Part shown: positions 34,011 to 45,129 of the stretch, in pieces
Layout of the letters: every line of letters begins with the position of its first letter
Position numbering within the stretch: the stretch's first letter is position 1
From: Hirudinaria manillensis
Taxonomy: Eukaryota; Annelida; Clitellata; Hirudinida; Hirudinidae
Direction: 5' to 3'
Assembly: GCA_034509925.1 (NCBI GenBank)
Contig: CM067532.1
Coordinates: 9,196,180-9,260,179, forward strand
DNA: 64,000 nt
Made by a program: the position numbers and the translations under genes
Notes under the pieces: model-generated
What the model was told of the DNA's origin: nothing
What the model saw: the letters and a program-made list of their open reading frames with translations, nothing else
The model's database searches: none

Positions 34011-37000
34011 ATGGTGACGACGATGATGGCGATGATGACGATGAAGTCTTTTTCCCCTTAATTTATGGATACAGATTATTGGATTGACGAGCGAGATTTT
34101 TTTTCTGGAATAAATTGCCATCATGGTTTTTATTTGTTTATTTATCTTATTTCGATTAATTTCTTTTTTTTTATCGTCTGAGGATGGTTGGTGGGATGTG
34201 GCGGTCATAGTATTGATTCCTAATTAATGATGGATGGATGGATGGATGGGCGAACGGACGAACAGCTGGATGGATGGATGGGATGGACCATCATTAACGT
34301 CATTAAGTCTCTTAATCATTGCAGTTTCTTCTTATCTTTATGTTCTGTCATCATCACCATCATCGTCATCGTTGTCATCATCATAATTTTTCTTCTTCAG
34401 GAGAGCACGAGCTCACCTTCTGCACCAACGTGAACTGGGTCAACTTGACCTCTGACTCCGATGACCTCCAGAAGTTCAAGGGCACGCTCATACTTTCTAA
34501 TTTTAGACTCAGATTCCTTCCAGAGGACGCTTCGGTGGGTAACTGTTGATTAAAATAAATAACAACGATAAGCACAACAATTATCATAATGTTCCACGAT
34601 GATGATGATGGTGATGGCGATGATGATGATAACGATGATGATGTTGATGATGGCAGTGGTGATGATTGTGATGACGATGACTAAGGCCAGATCATGGCGG
34701 ATGTTGGCCTTTAGACCGATTGTGAAATTGAATTTTGTAAACACTTTTTCGAACATTCATCCATCGTTCATTCATCCATCGATCGGTCCGTCCAACCATC
34801 CATCCATCGCTCGCTTCATTCTTTCCTGCTCTGTGGACTTTGTAATCATTTCCCGGTTGCCTTGGAAATTCAATCAAATAAACATAGCACGAATAATAAC
34901 AATAAAGAAAAAATGATTGCAATAATAATATAATAATAATAGTATTAATAATAATAATATTGTATTAATAATAATGATATTGTAATAATAATATTATTAT
35001 TATACTCATAATATTAAAATTATTACACTTTTTAATTTTAATTAATTATAATTATATTATTACACTAATGTTAATAATAATATCATCAATAATACTATTA
35101 CTATTAATATAATATTAACAATACTACTACTACTACTAATAATAATAATATTAACAGTAATAATAATAATATTTATAATAATAATGTTATTATTATTTTA
35201 ATTAAATGTATTTCAACATCAGTTGAGGAACGGAAATCCTCAGAACAAACTGCTGTCCAAGTTCGACGTTGTCCTTTACGACATCAGTTCCATCTACAAG
35301 GGTCAGTTGGATTTCGGACTCATTAATTTATGTTAATTTATTCCATTATGTTAATTAGTGTTGCAATGTTAATTGGTGCTATTATGATAATTAGTATTAC
35401 AATGTTAATTGATCGTAAAGTGCCGGGTTTAAATGAATTGTAATTACAGCGATGATGATGAGGATGACGATGAAGATGGCGATGGTGGAAATGGTGATGA
35501 TGATGATGATGATGATGATGACGATGACAATGACGACGACGATGACGACGACGATGATGATGATGATGATGATGGTCGTGATGGTTATGATAGTGATAAT
35601 AACTTGCCAGCTGCTATTTACGTCACTTCAGTTAAAAAGAAAAAGAGGAAAGCGTTGCTTCCTGATTGTCTGTTGAAAGAAAAAGTCGAAACGTTAGAGT
35701 TGGTCTGCAAGGTGATGCTACCGTTGCTATTAAAATCATCATCATCATCATCATCATCATCGTTATCGTTATCATTGTCCTCGTCATCATCATCATCATC
35801 GTTATCATTGTCGTCATCATCATCATCGTTACCATCATCATCGTTACCATCATTATCATCGTTATCGTTGTCATCGTCGAAAGCTGAAAGACAAAGTTTC
35901 AAAATTGGAAAGCCGATTTGAATCGTGTGAAGCTACGAGGTAATGATGGAGATGTGGATAACGACGTTGATGATGATGATGATGATGATGATGACTCCTA
36001 CGACGATGATAATGATGTTGATGATGACGACGACGACGATGAGAATGTCGATAACGATTTCTGACGAAACAGCACGTGATTGATGATACCAAATGATACC
36101 AAATGATACAAAATGATACCAAATGATGTTGAAAATCATCTGAGAAAGTTGCCGCCAGTGATTCCGTTTCTGAACGATTCCTTCTCCCATGGATGGTGTG
36201 GGAATGAGTGAGTGAGTGAGTGAGTGAGTGAATGGAGGGAGGAAACCGCTGAGGTGTTTTTGTCGTTGGAGCACAAAGGAAAACAACTATCATCAACGTC
36301 ACCGTCACCGTCCTCGTCGTTACTGCCATCATCATCATCCTCGTCGTCGTCGTCGTCATCATCATCATCATCATCGTCATCATCCTCGTCGTCGTCGTCG
36401 TCATCATCATCATCATCATCGTCATCATCATCGTCGTCGTCGTCATCATCATCATCATCATCGTCATCATCGTCGTCGTCATCGTCATCAGCGTCATTAT
36501 CTCCTTTCCAGAGCTTCCAGACCGTCGTATTGGATCTTCAATTCACAAATGAAGATGAAAACAACCGCGTTAGTAACTTCTCCGTCTTCCTTCCATCCAT
36601 CCATCCATCCATCCATTCATTCAACCATCATTAATTGGGAATAGATGAATAAATTAAATAAATTAATAAATAAAATAAATAAATAATTAAATAATATAGT
36701 TTTCTAAAAGTTCGAACAGCACGATCGATGGTCATTTAACTTCCTATTAATGAAATAATTGAAATAATGAAATAATTGAAATAATTGAAATAATGAAATA
36801 ATTGGCAACAACCGAACGTTTAAAGAGTTCAGCTGAGGATGAAAGCCATCTTGGATGACTATAATTATGGACAAAACGTAATAACCGTCATCTTAGGCAT
36901 CGTCGTCGTCGTCATCATCGTCATCATCGGCGTCGTCGTCGTCATCATCCTCGTCACGTCATGTATTTTAATTTGACCCACAAAACAAACAAACTGTAAC

Positions 37001-38179
37001 GCGAGGGACCCTGGATATGTCCAAAGTCTGCCTCGCAACGGCACCACAATCATCGTCGTCGTCATCATCACCGTCATCATCGTCGTCGTCGTCGTCGTCG
37101 TGGCCGCAGTTTTTCTGACAAGATCCATTCGCCTTCATCTTGCCTATCGGTTGCCTTCTTGAGAAATGGGTTCACATTTTCAAAGCAGAACGAACGCATC
37201 ACGTGATGTAGTGCACGTGATCGTGACTTACGGACGGAAAAATGAGGAATATTCATCATCATTATCATGAGCATCGCCATCATCGCCATCATCGTCATCA
37301 TCTTCGTAGCTTTACGCCTTCAGGTTAAAGTTCAGAGGTCGTTAAAGCAATCGCGTGGTTGTTTTGAGGAACGTTTGGAATTCCCTCTTCCCCTTCATCA
37401 TCATCATCATCATCACCATCATCGTCGTCATCATCATCACCACCATCATCGTCGTCATCATCATCATCACCACCATCGTCATCATCATTTTCACGTGACC
37501 TGGAGCCGTCTAATGGTATCTTTTGTAAAACTAATTCCTTTGAGAAAACAAACACAGTCACTAATGATGATGATGATGATGATGACGATGATGATGATGA
37601 CGACGACGATTGTCTCTTAATTAGACTCTAATGCTTCATTACCACGCTAGGTGCTAGGTACCCCAATTCAGGTAAACGATTGAATAACAGGTAAACAATA
37701 GAACACTGCACAGGTATCCGACGATACTCAACGATACCTGCGTATGGATACGCAGCAATACACATTCTTTCTCGGTAACAGGGAGAAAAAAAACATCATA
37801 TTAAAAAAAACATTACTGCATACTTGGTACCTACACATAACCCTATGTATTTATGTGTTGTTATTATATATGTTATTATGTATATAACATATAATAACAT
37901 ATGTGTATATATATATACAAAATGATGGTAGACGACTATAATATATATATATATATATAGATATATATATATATATAGCTACCTACTAAGTATGCAGTAA
38001 TATATATAAATGTATATATATATAAATATATATATTATAGTCGTCTACCATTTCTTTTGAATTTCCATTTTAAGGCCAAACTAAATTCTGTTTGCTCACT
38101 ATTTTGATAATAATAAATAATAAAACATTAATTATATATTATTAATGAATTAATTGATATTATAGTATTAAATACACAC

Positions 38180-38218
<39 letters not shown>

Positions 38219-39169
38219 TAAACTCAAATAATAATAATAATAATTATTATACTATTATTATAATTGCATAATAATGATGTTATTATAGCACAGCCAATTT
38301 AGCCATTTTCTCACGACTTGTCTTCACTTTCACTTTACAGGTGATCTACCTGCTGATTGATTTCGTGGTGGCAGCACAAACCGATTCTCTGATGGTCTAC
38401 GCTCGTCCTGCCGACGACAACTACGTTGAAGGTTTTGTCGCAGCTGCTGTTGAAGCCGTAGTCGCCGCTGCTGCTATCGCTGTCACTCGCTATTGTTGTT
38501 GTTGTTGTTGTTGTTGTTGTGTGAGAGTTTGTTATGATCGTTTTGTGTGTTGATGGCCGATAAGACTATCTATCAAACTCTTTCATTCGTTCGTTCGTTC
38601 GTTCGTTCGTTCGTTCGTTCGTTCGTTCGTTCGTTCGTTCGTTCGTTCGTTCGTTCGTTTACGAATCGCAATCTGCCCGTAGTTGCATGTCAACATTAAG
38701 TGTCATCCGTCATCATAGTCGTCGTCATCATCACCACCACCACCATCATCATCGTCGTCATCATCATCATCATCTTCATTTTTTTTAGTTGCAGAGCATG
38801 CACTTACCTTCTGAGTCAGCAGATAGATTTTATGACGGTCTTTAGCACCATCAACGACTGTAGTCATTTTTCATTCTTTCTTTCATTCATTCATCATCAC
38901 CATCATCATCATCATCACCTCTGACCATTATCATAGGTCTTCGCAATCATCATCATCATCGTCATCATCATCATCATAATTGATGTCAATCATCAAGCAT
39001 TTCACCGCTATTGATATTTGGTTCACACATATAGCTTCATATATTTGAGCATCAAAGGCCATGATGTAGGTCGATGATGACGTTGTTCAGAGGTGACCTC
39101 TGAGGAATTCTAAACAAGTTCACTGTCATCGTCGTCATCATATGCCTTGTAACCACCACCACCACCACC

Positions 39170-39203
<34 letters not shown>

Positions 39204-40032
39204 TCACCATGACCACAGTTGTCGTTGTTGTCGTCGTAGTGTGTCGTCATAGTAGCCCATCGTCCATTACAGAGAGCAATCTGGAATCCTATTGGTCGGA
39301 TGAGCTGAAGAAATGCGGTGAAACTTCTTACAGGGCGGTGACCTGCAATGAATCATTTCACGTCACCGATAGGTGAGAATGGATATCATCATCATCATCA
39401 TCATCATCATCGTCGTCGTCGTCGTCATCGTCATCATCACCATCATCATCATCAAAGACCAGTAACAACAACAACAACATCATTATCATCATCACCATCG
39501 TCGTCGTCGTCTTCGTCATCCACGTTAGTTTGCAATCATTTCCATCTGATGTGATTTTTATTCTTTTACCTGCTTCTCTTCTGCTTTAAAACATTCAGAC
39601 TCCAGAATTCTGATATCCTTAGTCATTCAAAAAGTTGCTATTTTAAGAGTTCCATGACGTCAAGAATTACGTCACTTGCCTTTAATGTATGTATGTATGT
39701 ACGGACGGACGGACGGATAGACGGACGGATGGATGGATTGATTGATGGATGGGAAAAGGAATGAACGATATAACTGTTTCGTGCACGTGGCTTCTAAGCA
39801 TCCAAATATACAGCTCCATCTGTTGGAATCCCTCTCTGTTGGAGATGTTGAACTTCTGAAATCCAAGACTTTCCTTGAACTTGTTAAACTCTTGTTGTTG
39901 ACAGTTAAAAACAATTCTCTCTTCTTTCTTCTCTTCTTCTTTCTTTCTTTCTGACAGACTTTTTGACCTTGAATCTGCTTCGTGGAAAGTTCTTTATAAT
40001 AATCATGGCAACAACAACAACGACAATAACAG

Positions 40033-40080
<48 letters not shown>

Positions 40081-41325
40081 CATTATTATTATTATTATTT
40101 TTTTTATTTTTTATTTTCTCGGCCAAAAAAATCATCCAACAGCAAACGCGATCATCAAACACCTCAACTAACATCCACTGTCCCCCATCCGGGCCCGAGA
40201 TCACCCCGGGACATACAACCGCATTCCCCAGCGCCAACAACACCGCGCTATAAACAAGCGACATCAACCATAATCAATCACTATAGTCCAATTCGCCGGC
40301 GCCAACGTTTATGAGTTCTGCGCTTATGGAATTTCCACATAAGGTAGGTGTCCAGCAAAACCGATGTTGCCAGGTACATCATGCCGTTTCTGGACAGACC
40401 GATGCCCCGCCATGACAAGTAAGATCTGGAGGATATTACACCTCTGAAGTTGCATACAAAGGCGGTTACTAAGATCTTCGGAGAGAGAGCACCCCCAGGG
40501 TTATTGTTAGACATCCAGATGTGGATGTCTTTGGAGTTATATTTCCCTGTCTTGGATGAGTGGACCTCGTCCAGTGAGGCGGTATCAGAGACAATGGTGA
40601 CGTCGCATACGATTGAATCGTCCTTACTCCATGCGACTAGGTCGGGGACTCTGATGCCTTCCTCAACTGGTATCCTCGGCTCGATTTTGGTGAAGTACCC
40701 TTTCTCGGCCAACTTCGTTTCCAGCCGATGGACGAGGTTGTTGTGCCTCTCTCGTCTCGATACATCCATTCCTGGACAAACCTGGAAAATGTGATCCAGG
40801 CTCTCGGTGACTCTGCAACCGGCGTCACACTTGGTGTTTACCTCTGGATGATATCTGGAAACCCGGAGATTGCATGGGAGGACGCCTGCTCTGACCTTTA
40901 AGCACTTTAAGTAGTCACTCGGGAACAATCTTGAACGCCCATCCGCGATCCATTCACTGATACCGACACCCTGGAAAAAGGACTGGAGTCCAAATCCGTC
41001 TACCGAGCTGTAAAGGCTCTCGAGAGTCTCTTCCTTAAGTCGTTTTTTGGCTGACGACTCCGAATTTAATTGCCCGAACTTCCTGTGTTCTCCAAGGACG
41101 ATGCTGTTGTCCTTTAGAGTGTCGAGCAAGAATTCGTCTTCATTGCTTTTCGAGCGAGCCATCATAGATCTCATTCTGCTGGTTCTGATGAGTGGAACCC
41201 ACTTTCTGAGCTGCAGTAGTCCCAATCCACCAAACTTCAGCCCCGCATGGAAGAAGGCGGTCGGCGTGTCTTTTGGGAGGCGCAGCCATTGCCTGACGGC
41301 GGATCTTACTTTCGTGTCTGCAGCC

Positions 41326-41380
<55 letters not shown>

Positions 41381-41488
41381 CATTATTATCATTATTACAT
41401 TTAAATATAGCGCCCTCTATAAAAATAATTATCGTCATGTTCATAATCATGATGATAACAATATTATTGGTTAATATTCTTCTTCTTC

Positions 41489-41565
<77 letters not shown>

Positions 41566-44500
41566 GGTTATTATTATTATTATAACTTGAAATAATTCGA
41601 AATCGTTTTTTTTTTCAAGTCTTCCAAAAACCTTCGTGGTGCCCACCTCGCTCTCCCCCAAAGACGTCGTCTCCATGGCAACGAAGTTCGTAAACAACAG
41701 GTGTCCGGTAAGGAGGTTGTTGTTGTTGTTGTTATCGTCTAATCGCTTAATTATTCATGAGGAGAGAGAAATCTAGAAAAGAACTACAATGATGATGACG
41801 ACGACGACGATGATGATGAGAACTACAATGATGACGACGACGACGACGATGAGAACTACAATGATGACGACGACGACGACGACGATGAGAACTACAATGA
41901 TGATGACGACGACGATGATGATGATGTAGTAATAGTTCACGATTAATCTGTTAGTTTATTCTTACATGTTGTTATTACAGTGCTGGACATACAGCTGTAG
42001 ATCGTCTGCAAGTGCCCTCATCAGGATGTCCTACAAGGCACCAGGTGTGCAGAACAACATAGAAGAAAAGTAGGTATCCATACTCATCCTTCCTTCCTTT
42101 CATCCTTCCCTCCATCCTTCCTTTCCTTCTTCCTTCCTTTCATTCATCAAAAAAGCAAACATTAATTTTAAAAAATAAAAATCATAAATAACAAACTCTT
42201 TGCGTTACTTTTGCGAATTTCTCCAACATTGTCTCGACCTTTGTGACCCCTTGACCTTTCGACTTTGACCCTGACCACCAGGGTCTACAACAGCGTCAGG
42301 AGTAGCCACCCGTTCAGGGAGTACCCGAAGGTGTTCGACCTGAGTTCAGAACTTTGGTCCATCAATGACATCCAATCCTCCTTTGCCCTTCTACAACAGC
42401 TCTGCGTCTACGGTCAGTGATGATGATGATGATGATGACGACGACGATGGTGGTGATGATGATGATGATGACGACGACGACGGTGGTGATGATGATGATG
42501 ACGGTGGTGGTGATGATGATGACGACGACGACGGTGGTGGTGATGATGATGATGACGGTGACGATGATGGAGATGATTAACATTGATTGACGTCCTTGAG
42601 GTTAAAGATTATGTTGATAAAGGTGATATTGAACCCGTGTTTTGGTAAATGGATGAGATAAGTGGTTGGTTGCAGTCCGCTGATAATGATCTTTCCTATC
42701 ACTCAATCAATCGCTCAATCAATCAAGCAAAAAAATCAGTCAATGAGATATTAAATTATGCTGACTCTGATATTTAATCATTTATTATAAATATAATTAT
42801 TTATTATAAATATAATTATTTATTATAAACATAATTATTTATTATAAATATAATTTATCTAATAATTTATTATAATAATAAATAACTGTCCTAACATTGA
42901 AATGACTCCATAATGCTAATTTCCATGATTTCCATTGCCCTGACATTGGTCGTTGCAGATTCTACCAGGTACTGGGGTGATGTAAAGTGGCATTCGCAGC
43001 TGGAAAACTGCAGGTGGCTGGAAATGGTCAGCAAGTGCCTGGAAGTCTCCAGGAACATTTCCCAAGTGTTGTCCAAAAAGAACCTCTCCGTCGTCATAAG
43101 AGGTGAATATAAAAATGTCTGCTTCTTTTGAATCGAAATTCAAAGCTGGCTTCGAAATCTTTCAAAGTGAAAATTAAATTAATTTAAAATTAATTCAAAT
43201 TAAATATTTAATTAATTCAAATTAATTATTTAATTAATTCAAATTAATTATTTAATTAATTCAAATTATTTATTTAATTAATTTAAATTATTTGAATAAT
43301 TAAATAATTATTTGATTTAATTAGTTCTTTTTTTGTGTGTGAATAGAAAGAGTGCCTTAACCATTTATTTCAGTCATTAAAAAGTCGAATTTCTAAGCCA
43401 TTACTAAAAAAATATTTTCCATAAATTATAAGATTTTATCAATTTGTTTATTTATTCATTCATTCATTTATTTATTTTTTATTATTTTTTTATTTATTTA
43501 TTTATTGATTTATTGATCTCTTAACAGAATATTCGTCTACTGACCTGTCTCCTCTCGTGGCCTGTTTGGTTCAGTTGATGCTGGAGGAGGATTGCAGGAC
43601 CATCAAGGGATTCCAGGGTTTGGTCAAGAAAGAATGGTTAGCCCAGGGACACAAGTTCGGTCTGAGACTCCAGTCAAAATCCTTTGGCAAGGTCAATGAA
43701 TCGGTGAGAAGGTGTTGTTAGTGGTGGTGTGATGGTGTTGATGATGATGATGGTGGTGGTGGTGATGATGATGATGACATCAGTGATGATGATGATGGCT
43801 GGCTAGTACTGCAGGCATGAAGAACAGTTAGGGAACTTTGTCATCAATTTTAATTGAAAGTGTCTCTTCATTGTGCCAACAAGTTTGTTAATAATTAAAT
43901 TAATGAATGCGAATGAATTTTAATATTATAATTAACCCGTGCCTTCTTTCCAGCAGTGTCCGGTGTTCCTGCTGTTCCTCGACTGCGTCTACCAGCTGCT
44001 CTGTCTGCGACCCGAAGTTTTCGAGTTCAACTCCAACTACCTCCTCCTCATCTGGCATTCCACCTGCCAGGGTCTCTTCAGGGACCTGCTCTTCAACAGT
44101 CCGAAGGATCTCTTCTACACGACAATGAAGATCCAGATGGAGTTTGGAAACGGCACGAACCTGCTCAGACGAAACCAGCAGAATCGATCCACAGCCGGCA
44201 GTCTGTCCGTCAAAAAAAACTCCGACTCCGGCATCGTGGGGACTCTCATGAGAAAGAGCCACCTGGACTTCACCACACTCAAGAAGCAGATGAGCAGTCT
44301 CACCAACCTCAGTCAATCGCATTCGATGTTCAGTCCGACCTCGAATGGCAGCCACGCGAACTACGACTCATATTCGCTGAAGAAAAGTCGCTCGAAACTC
44401 TCTCGCTTCAGCACTCTCTCCATCAACAGCAAATCCACCAATCGGGATTCTTTGCACAACTTCAGCTCCAGTCAGCTCCACCTTACTCCGACCAGCACCT

Positions 44501-45129
44501 GCAGCGATTGGTCAGATTTTTCCACCGACCTTCACAGCCTCAAGAAGAGCAGCCTATCCCATACGAGGCTTGACTCCGGCCAATTCTTGAACCGAGCGGA
44601 CGTCTCGTACGAGAACCCTTGGACGGACGTCATCGGGGAGATCGGTCGCAGCGGTTCGACTAAGCTCTGGGACTGGTCTTTCTTGTACGACTCCAGTCAA
44701 ATGCTCATCTTCAACAGTTTCGAATATCTGGCGAGGAGAGTTCAGATCAAGGCGGATGCCAGCCCGGCATCGCCGACGGCAAAGGACAAAGACAGGACCC
44801 TGACCAAGACTTCTCCCAAGAAATTCCAGAAGTCCGCCTTGATTCTCAAGGGTCGGAAGATTTACAACTACACATCGTCGGTCCGCGACTCCCCGTCCAC
44901 GTCGGACTTCCTCGAGTGCGACTTCTCCGTGCCCTGCCTGACCTTTTGGTCCTCCTGCTACCTGAGGTTCCATCCCTCGTTCGCAGCCTCCCGCATTCCG
45001 ATCGCTTCGTCTCCCGATTCGGCGAGCACCGAAATTCCGGGCGACTTCGACGACTCCCAAACGGTTTTCGTTCGACTCGTATCGGACATTCGGAGACTCG
45101 AAAAGTGCCTCAACAAAGAAACAGGATAG
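30884..45129 (+). CDS. MTMR10-like: Catalytically inactive myotubularin, MTMR10/11/12 class
   Basis: Pseudophosphatase of the myotubularin family; such members act as adaptors for active myotubularins at endosomal phosphoinositides. Fourteen exons, in phase: 30884-30970, 31052-31082, 34401-34534, 35223-35301, 35632-35711, 36512-36568, 38341-38431, 39273-39372, 41620-41707, 41981-42069, 42282-42412, 42959-43102, 43528-43703, 43954-45129; 820 aa. The PH-GRAM part includes LILSNFRLRFLPEDAS and the basic segment KKKKRKALLPDCLL. Then come SLPKTFVVPTSL, CWTYSCRSSASALIRMSY, NCRWLEMVSKCLEVS, GFQGLVKKEWLAQGHKF, CPVFLLFLDCVYQLL, and late LWDWSFLY. After LSVVIR comes EYSSTDLSPLV where active members have the CX5R loop, so the nucleophile is absent, as in human MTMR10-12. 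A long Ser-rich insert fills the last exon. Exon 1 is the least certain (weak donor). Confidence 0.9.
33881..34045. repeat. (ATT)n followed by (GAT)n
   Basis: About 85 nt of ATT triplets, then about 65 nt of GAT, GGT and GAC triplets, in myotubularin intron 2. Confidence 0.85.
34347..34385. repeat. (CAT)n tract upstream of MTMR exon 3
   Basis: CAT/CGT triplets ending 15 nt before exon 3 (34401). Complementary to the GAT tract at 34598-34681 that follows the exon. Confidence 0.8.
34598..34681. repeat. (GAT)n tract downstream of MTMR exon 3
   Basis: GAT/GGT/GTT triplets about 60 nt after the exon 3 donor; complementary to 34347-34385. Confidence 0.8.
34918..35200. repeat. Degenerate (AAT)n region
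   Basis: Nearly 280 nt of imperfect AAT/ATT/ATA triplets reaching almost to the acceptor of myotubularin exon 4. Confidence 0.75.
35449..35601. repeat. (GAT)n tract upstream of MTMR exon 5
   Basis: About 150 nt of GAT/GAC triplets ending 30 nt before exon 5. The complementary (ATC)n tract lies after the exon at 35737-35878. Confidence 0.85.
35737..35878. repeat. (ATC)n tract downstream of MTMR exon 5
   Basis: About 140 nt of ATC/GTT/GTC triplets starting 25 nt after exon 5. Further GAT (35944-36055) and CAT/CGT (36290-36500) tracts follow in the same intron. Confidence 0.85.
36290..36500. repeat. (CAT)n/(CGT)n tract upstream of MTMR exon 6
   Basis: About 210 nt of CAT, CGT and CCT triplets in higher-order alternating blocks, ending 11 nt before exon 6. 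Open in several frames, which gives spurious poly-Ser and poly-His/Arg translations. Confidence 0.85.
36888..37612. repeat. Cluster of CGT/CAT and GAT triplet tracts
   Basis: Four tracts in myotubularin intron 6: CGT/CAT at 36893-36960, 37050-37100 and 37395-37490, and GAT/GAC at 37562-37612, separated by 60-250 nt of ordinary sequence. Confidence 0.75.
37811..38052. repeat. Two interleaved inverted repeats, AT-rich core
   Basis: Arm A at 37812-37833 (ATTACTGCATACTT...) has its complement at about 37979-38001. Arm B at 37924-37950 (ATGGTAGACGACTATAAT...) has its complement at about 38026-38051. The order is A, B, A', B', so the two pairs overlap and cannot both form as nested hairpins. (TA)n runs fill the rest. 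No flanking duplication is obvious. Could be nested or recombined MITE ends. Confidence 0.7.
38585..38659. repeat. (TTCG)n microsatellite
   Basis: About 18 near-perfect copies of a GTTC tetranucleotide in myotubularin intron 7; a short (TTG)n run lies just before at 38492-38520. Confidence 0.9.
39150..39210. repeat. (CAC)n/(CAT)n tract upstream of MTMR exon 8
   Basis: CAC triplets grading into CAT triplets. A further CAT/CGT tract lies just after exon 8 at 39387-39450, in the same orientation. Confidence 0.8.
40098..41326 (-). mobile_element. 5'-truncated R4/Dong-like non-LTR retrotransposon
   Basis: A ~1.2-kb LINE fragment, antisense, inside myotubularin intron 8. The minus-strand frame ends at 40281 and encodes the C-terminal ~345 residues of an R2/R4-type protein. 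It has the post-RT linker, a zinc motif CX3CX7HX4C (KCDAGCRVTESLDHIFQVC, coded near 40780-40835), then the restriction-like endonuclease core with VPDLVAW and CDVTIVSD. The reverse transcriptase is missing, as expected from 5' truncation. About 180 nt of GC-richer 3' UTR follow. Both ends abut (AAT)n on the minus strand: 40032-40098 at the 3' tail and 41326-41397 at the 5' break. Dong elements of the R4 clade are known to insert into TAA repeats, so clade and target agree. The remaining frame is open, so the insertion is probably not ancient. Confidence 0.85.
41485..41577. repeat. (ATT)n microsatellite
   Basis: About 90 nt of ATT triplets about 90 nt beyond the tract that borders the LINE fragment, and just upstream of myotubularin exon 9. 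Confidence 0.85.
41783..41935. repeat. Compound minisatellite, 30-36 nt unit, four copies
   Basis: Four copies of a unit made of AGAACTACAATGATG plus a variable (GAC)n/(GAT)n run, in myotubularin intron 9. Confidence 0.8.
42418..42576. repeat. (GAT)n/(GAC)n/(GGT)n tract
   Basis: About 155 nt of GAT, GAC and GGT triplets in regular alternating blocks, starting six nt after the donor of myotubularin exon 11. Confidence 0.85.
43180..43320. repeat. AATTAATT-rich short tandem repeat
   Basis: Repeats of a ~19-nt unit of the type TTAATTCAAATTAATTATT in myotubularin intron 12. Confidence 0.7.

Larger units (their letters stand above)
31083..34400. other. Intron 2 of the myotubularin gene (3.3 kb)
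   Basis: Mostly AT-rich. Two GC-richer islands at about 33205-33340 and 33485-33680 carry minus-strand frames that read like protein (for example KLEIEPSAEGLESIIVRDE in the first), but I could not link them or assign a family. ATT and GAT microsatellites fill 33881-34045 and an (ATGG)n tract lies at 34227-34280. Confidence 0.6.

Noticed and set aside
35433-36644. Long open frames coding poly-Asp, poly-Ser, poly-Met/Thr or poly-His on both strands
   Set aside because: They are translations of GAT/CAT triplet repeats in introns; no conserved sequence outside the repeat except myotubularin exons 5 and 6, which are annotated.
37960-38052. AT palindromes considered as a replication origin or scaffold site
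   Set aside because: Nothing beyond AT content supports that; the matching non-AT arms point to transposon ends or a chance fold.
43900-44355. 151-codon minus-strand open frame opposite myotubularin exon 14
   Set aside because: Antisense shadow of a GC-richer conserved exon; the plus strand has the myotubularin motifs.
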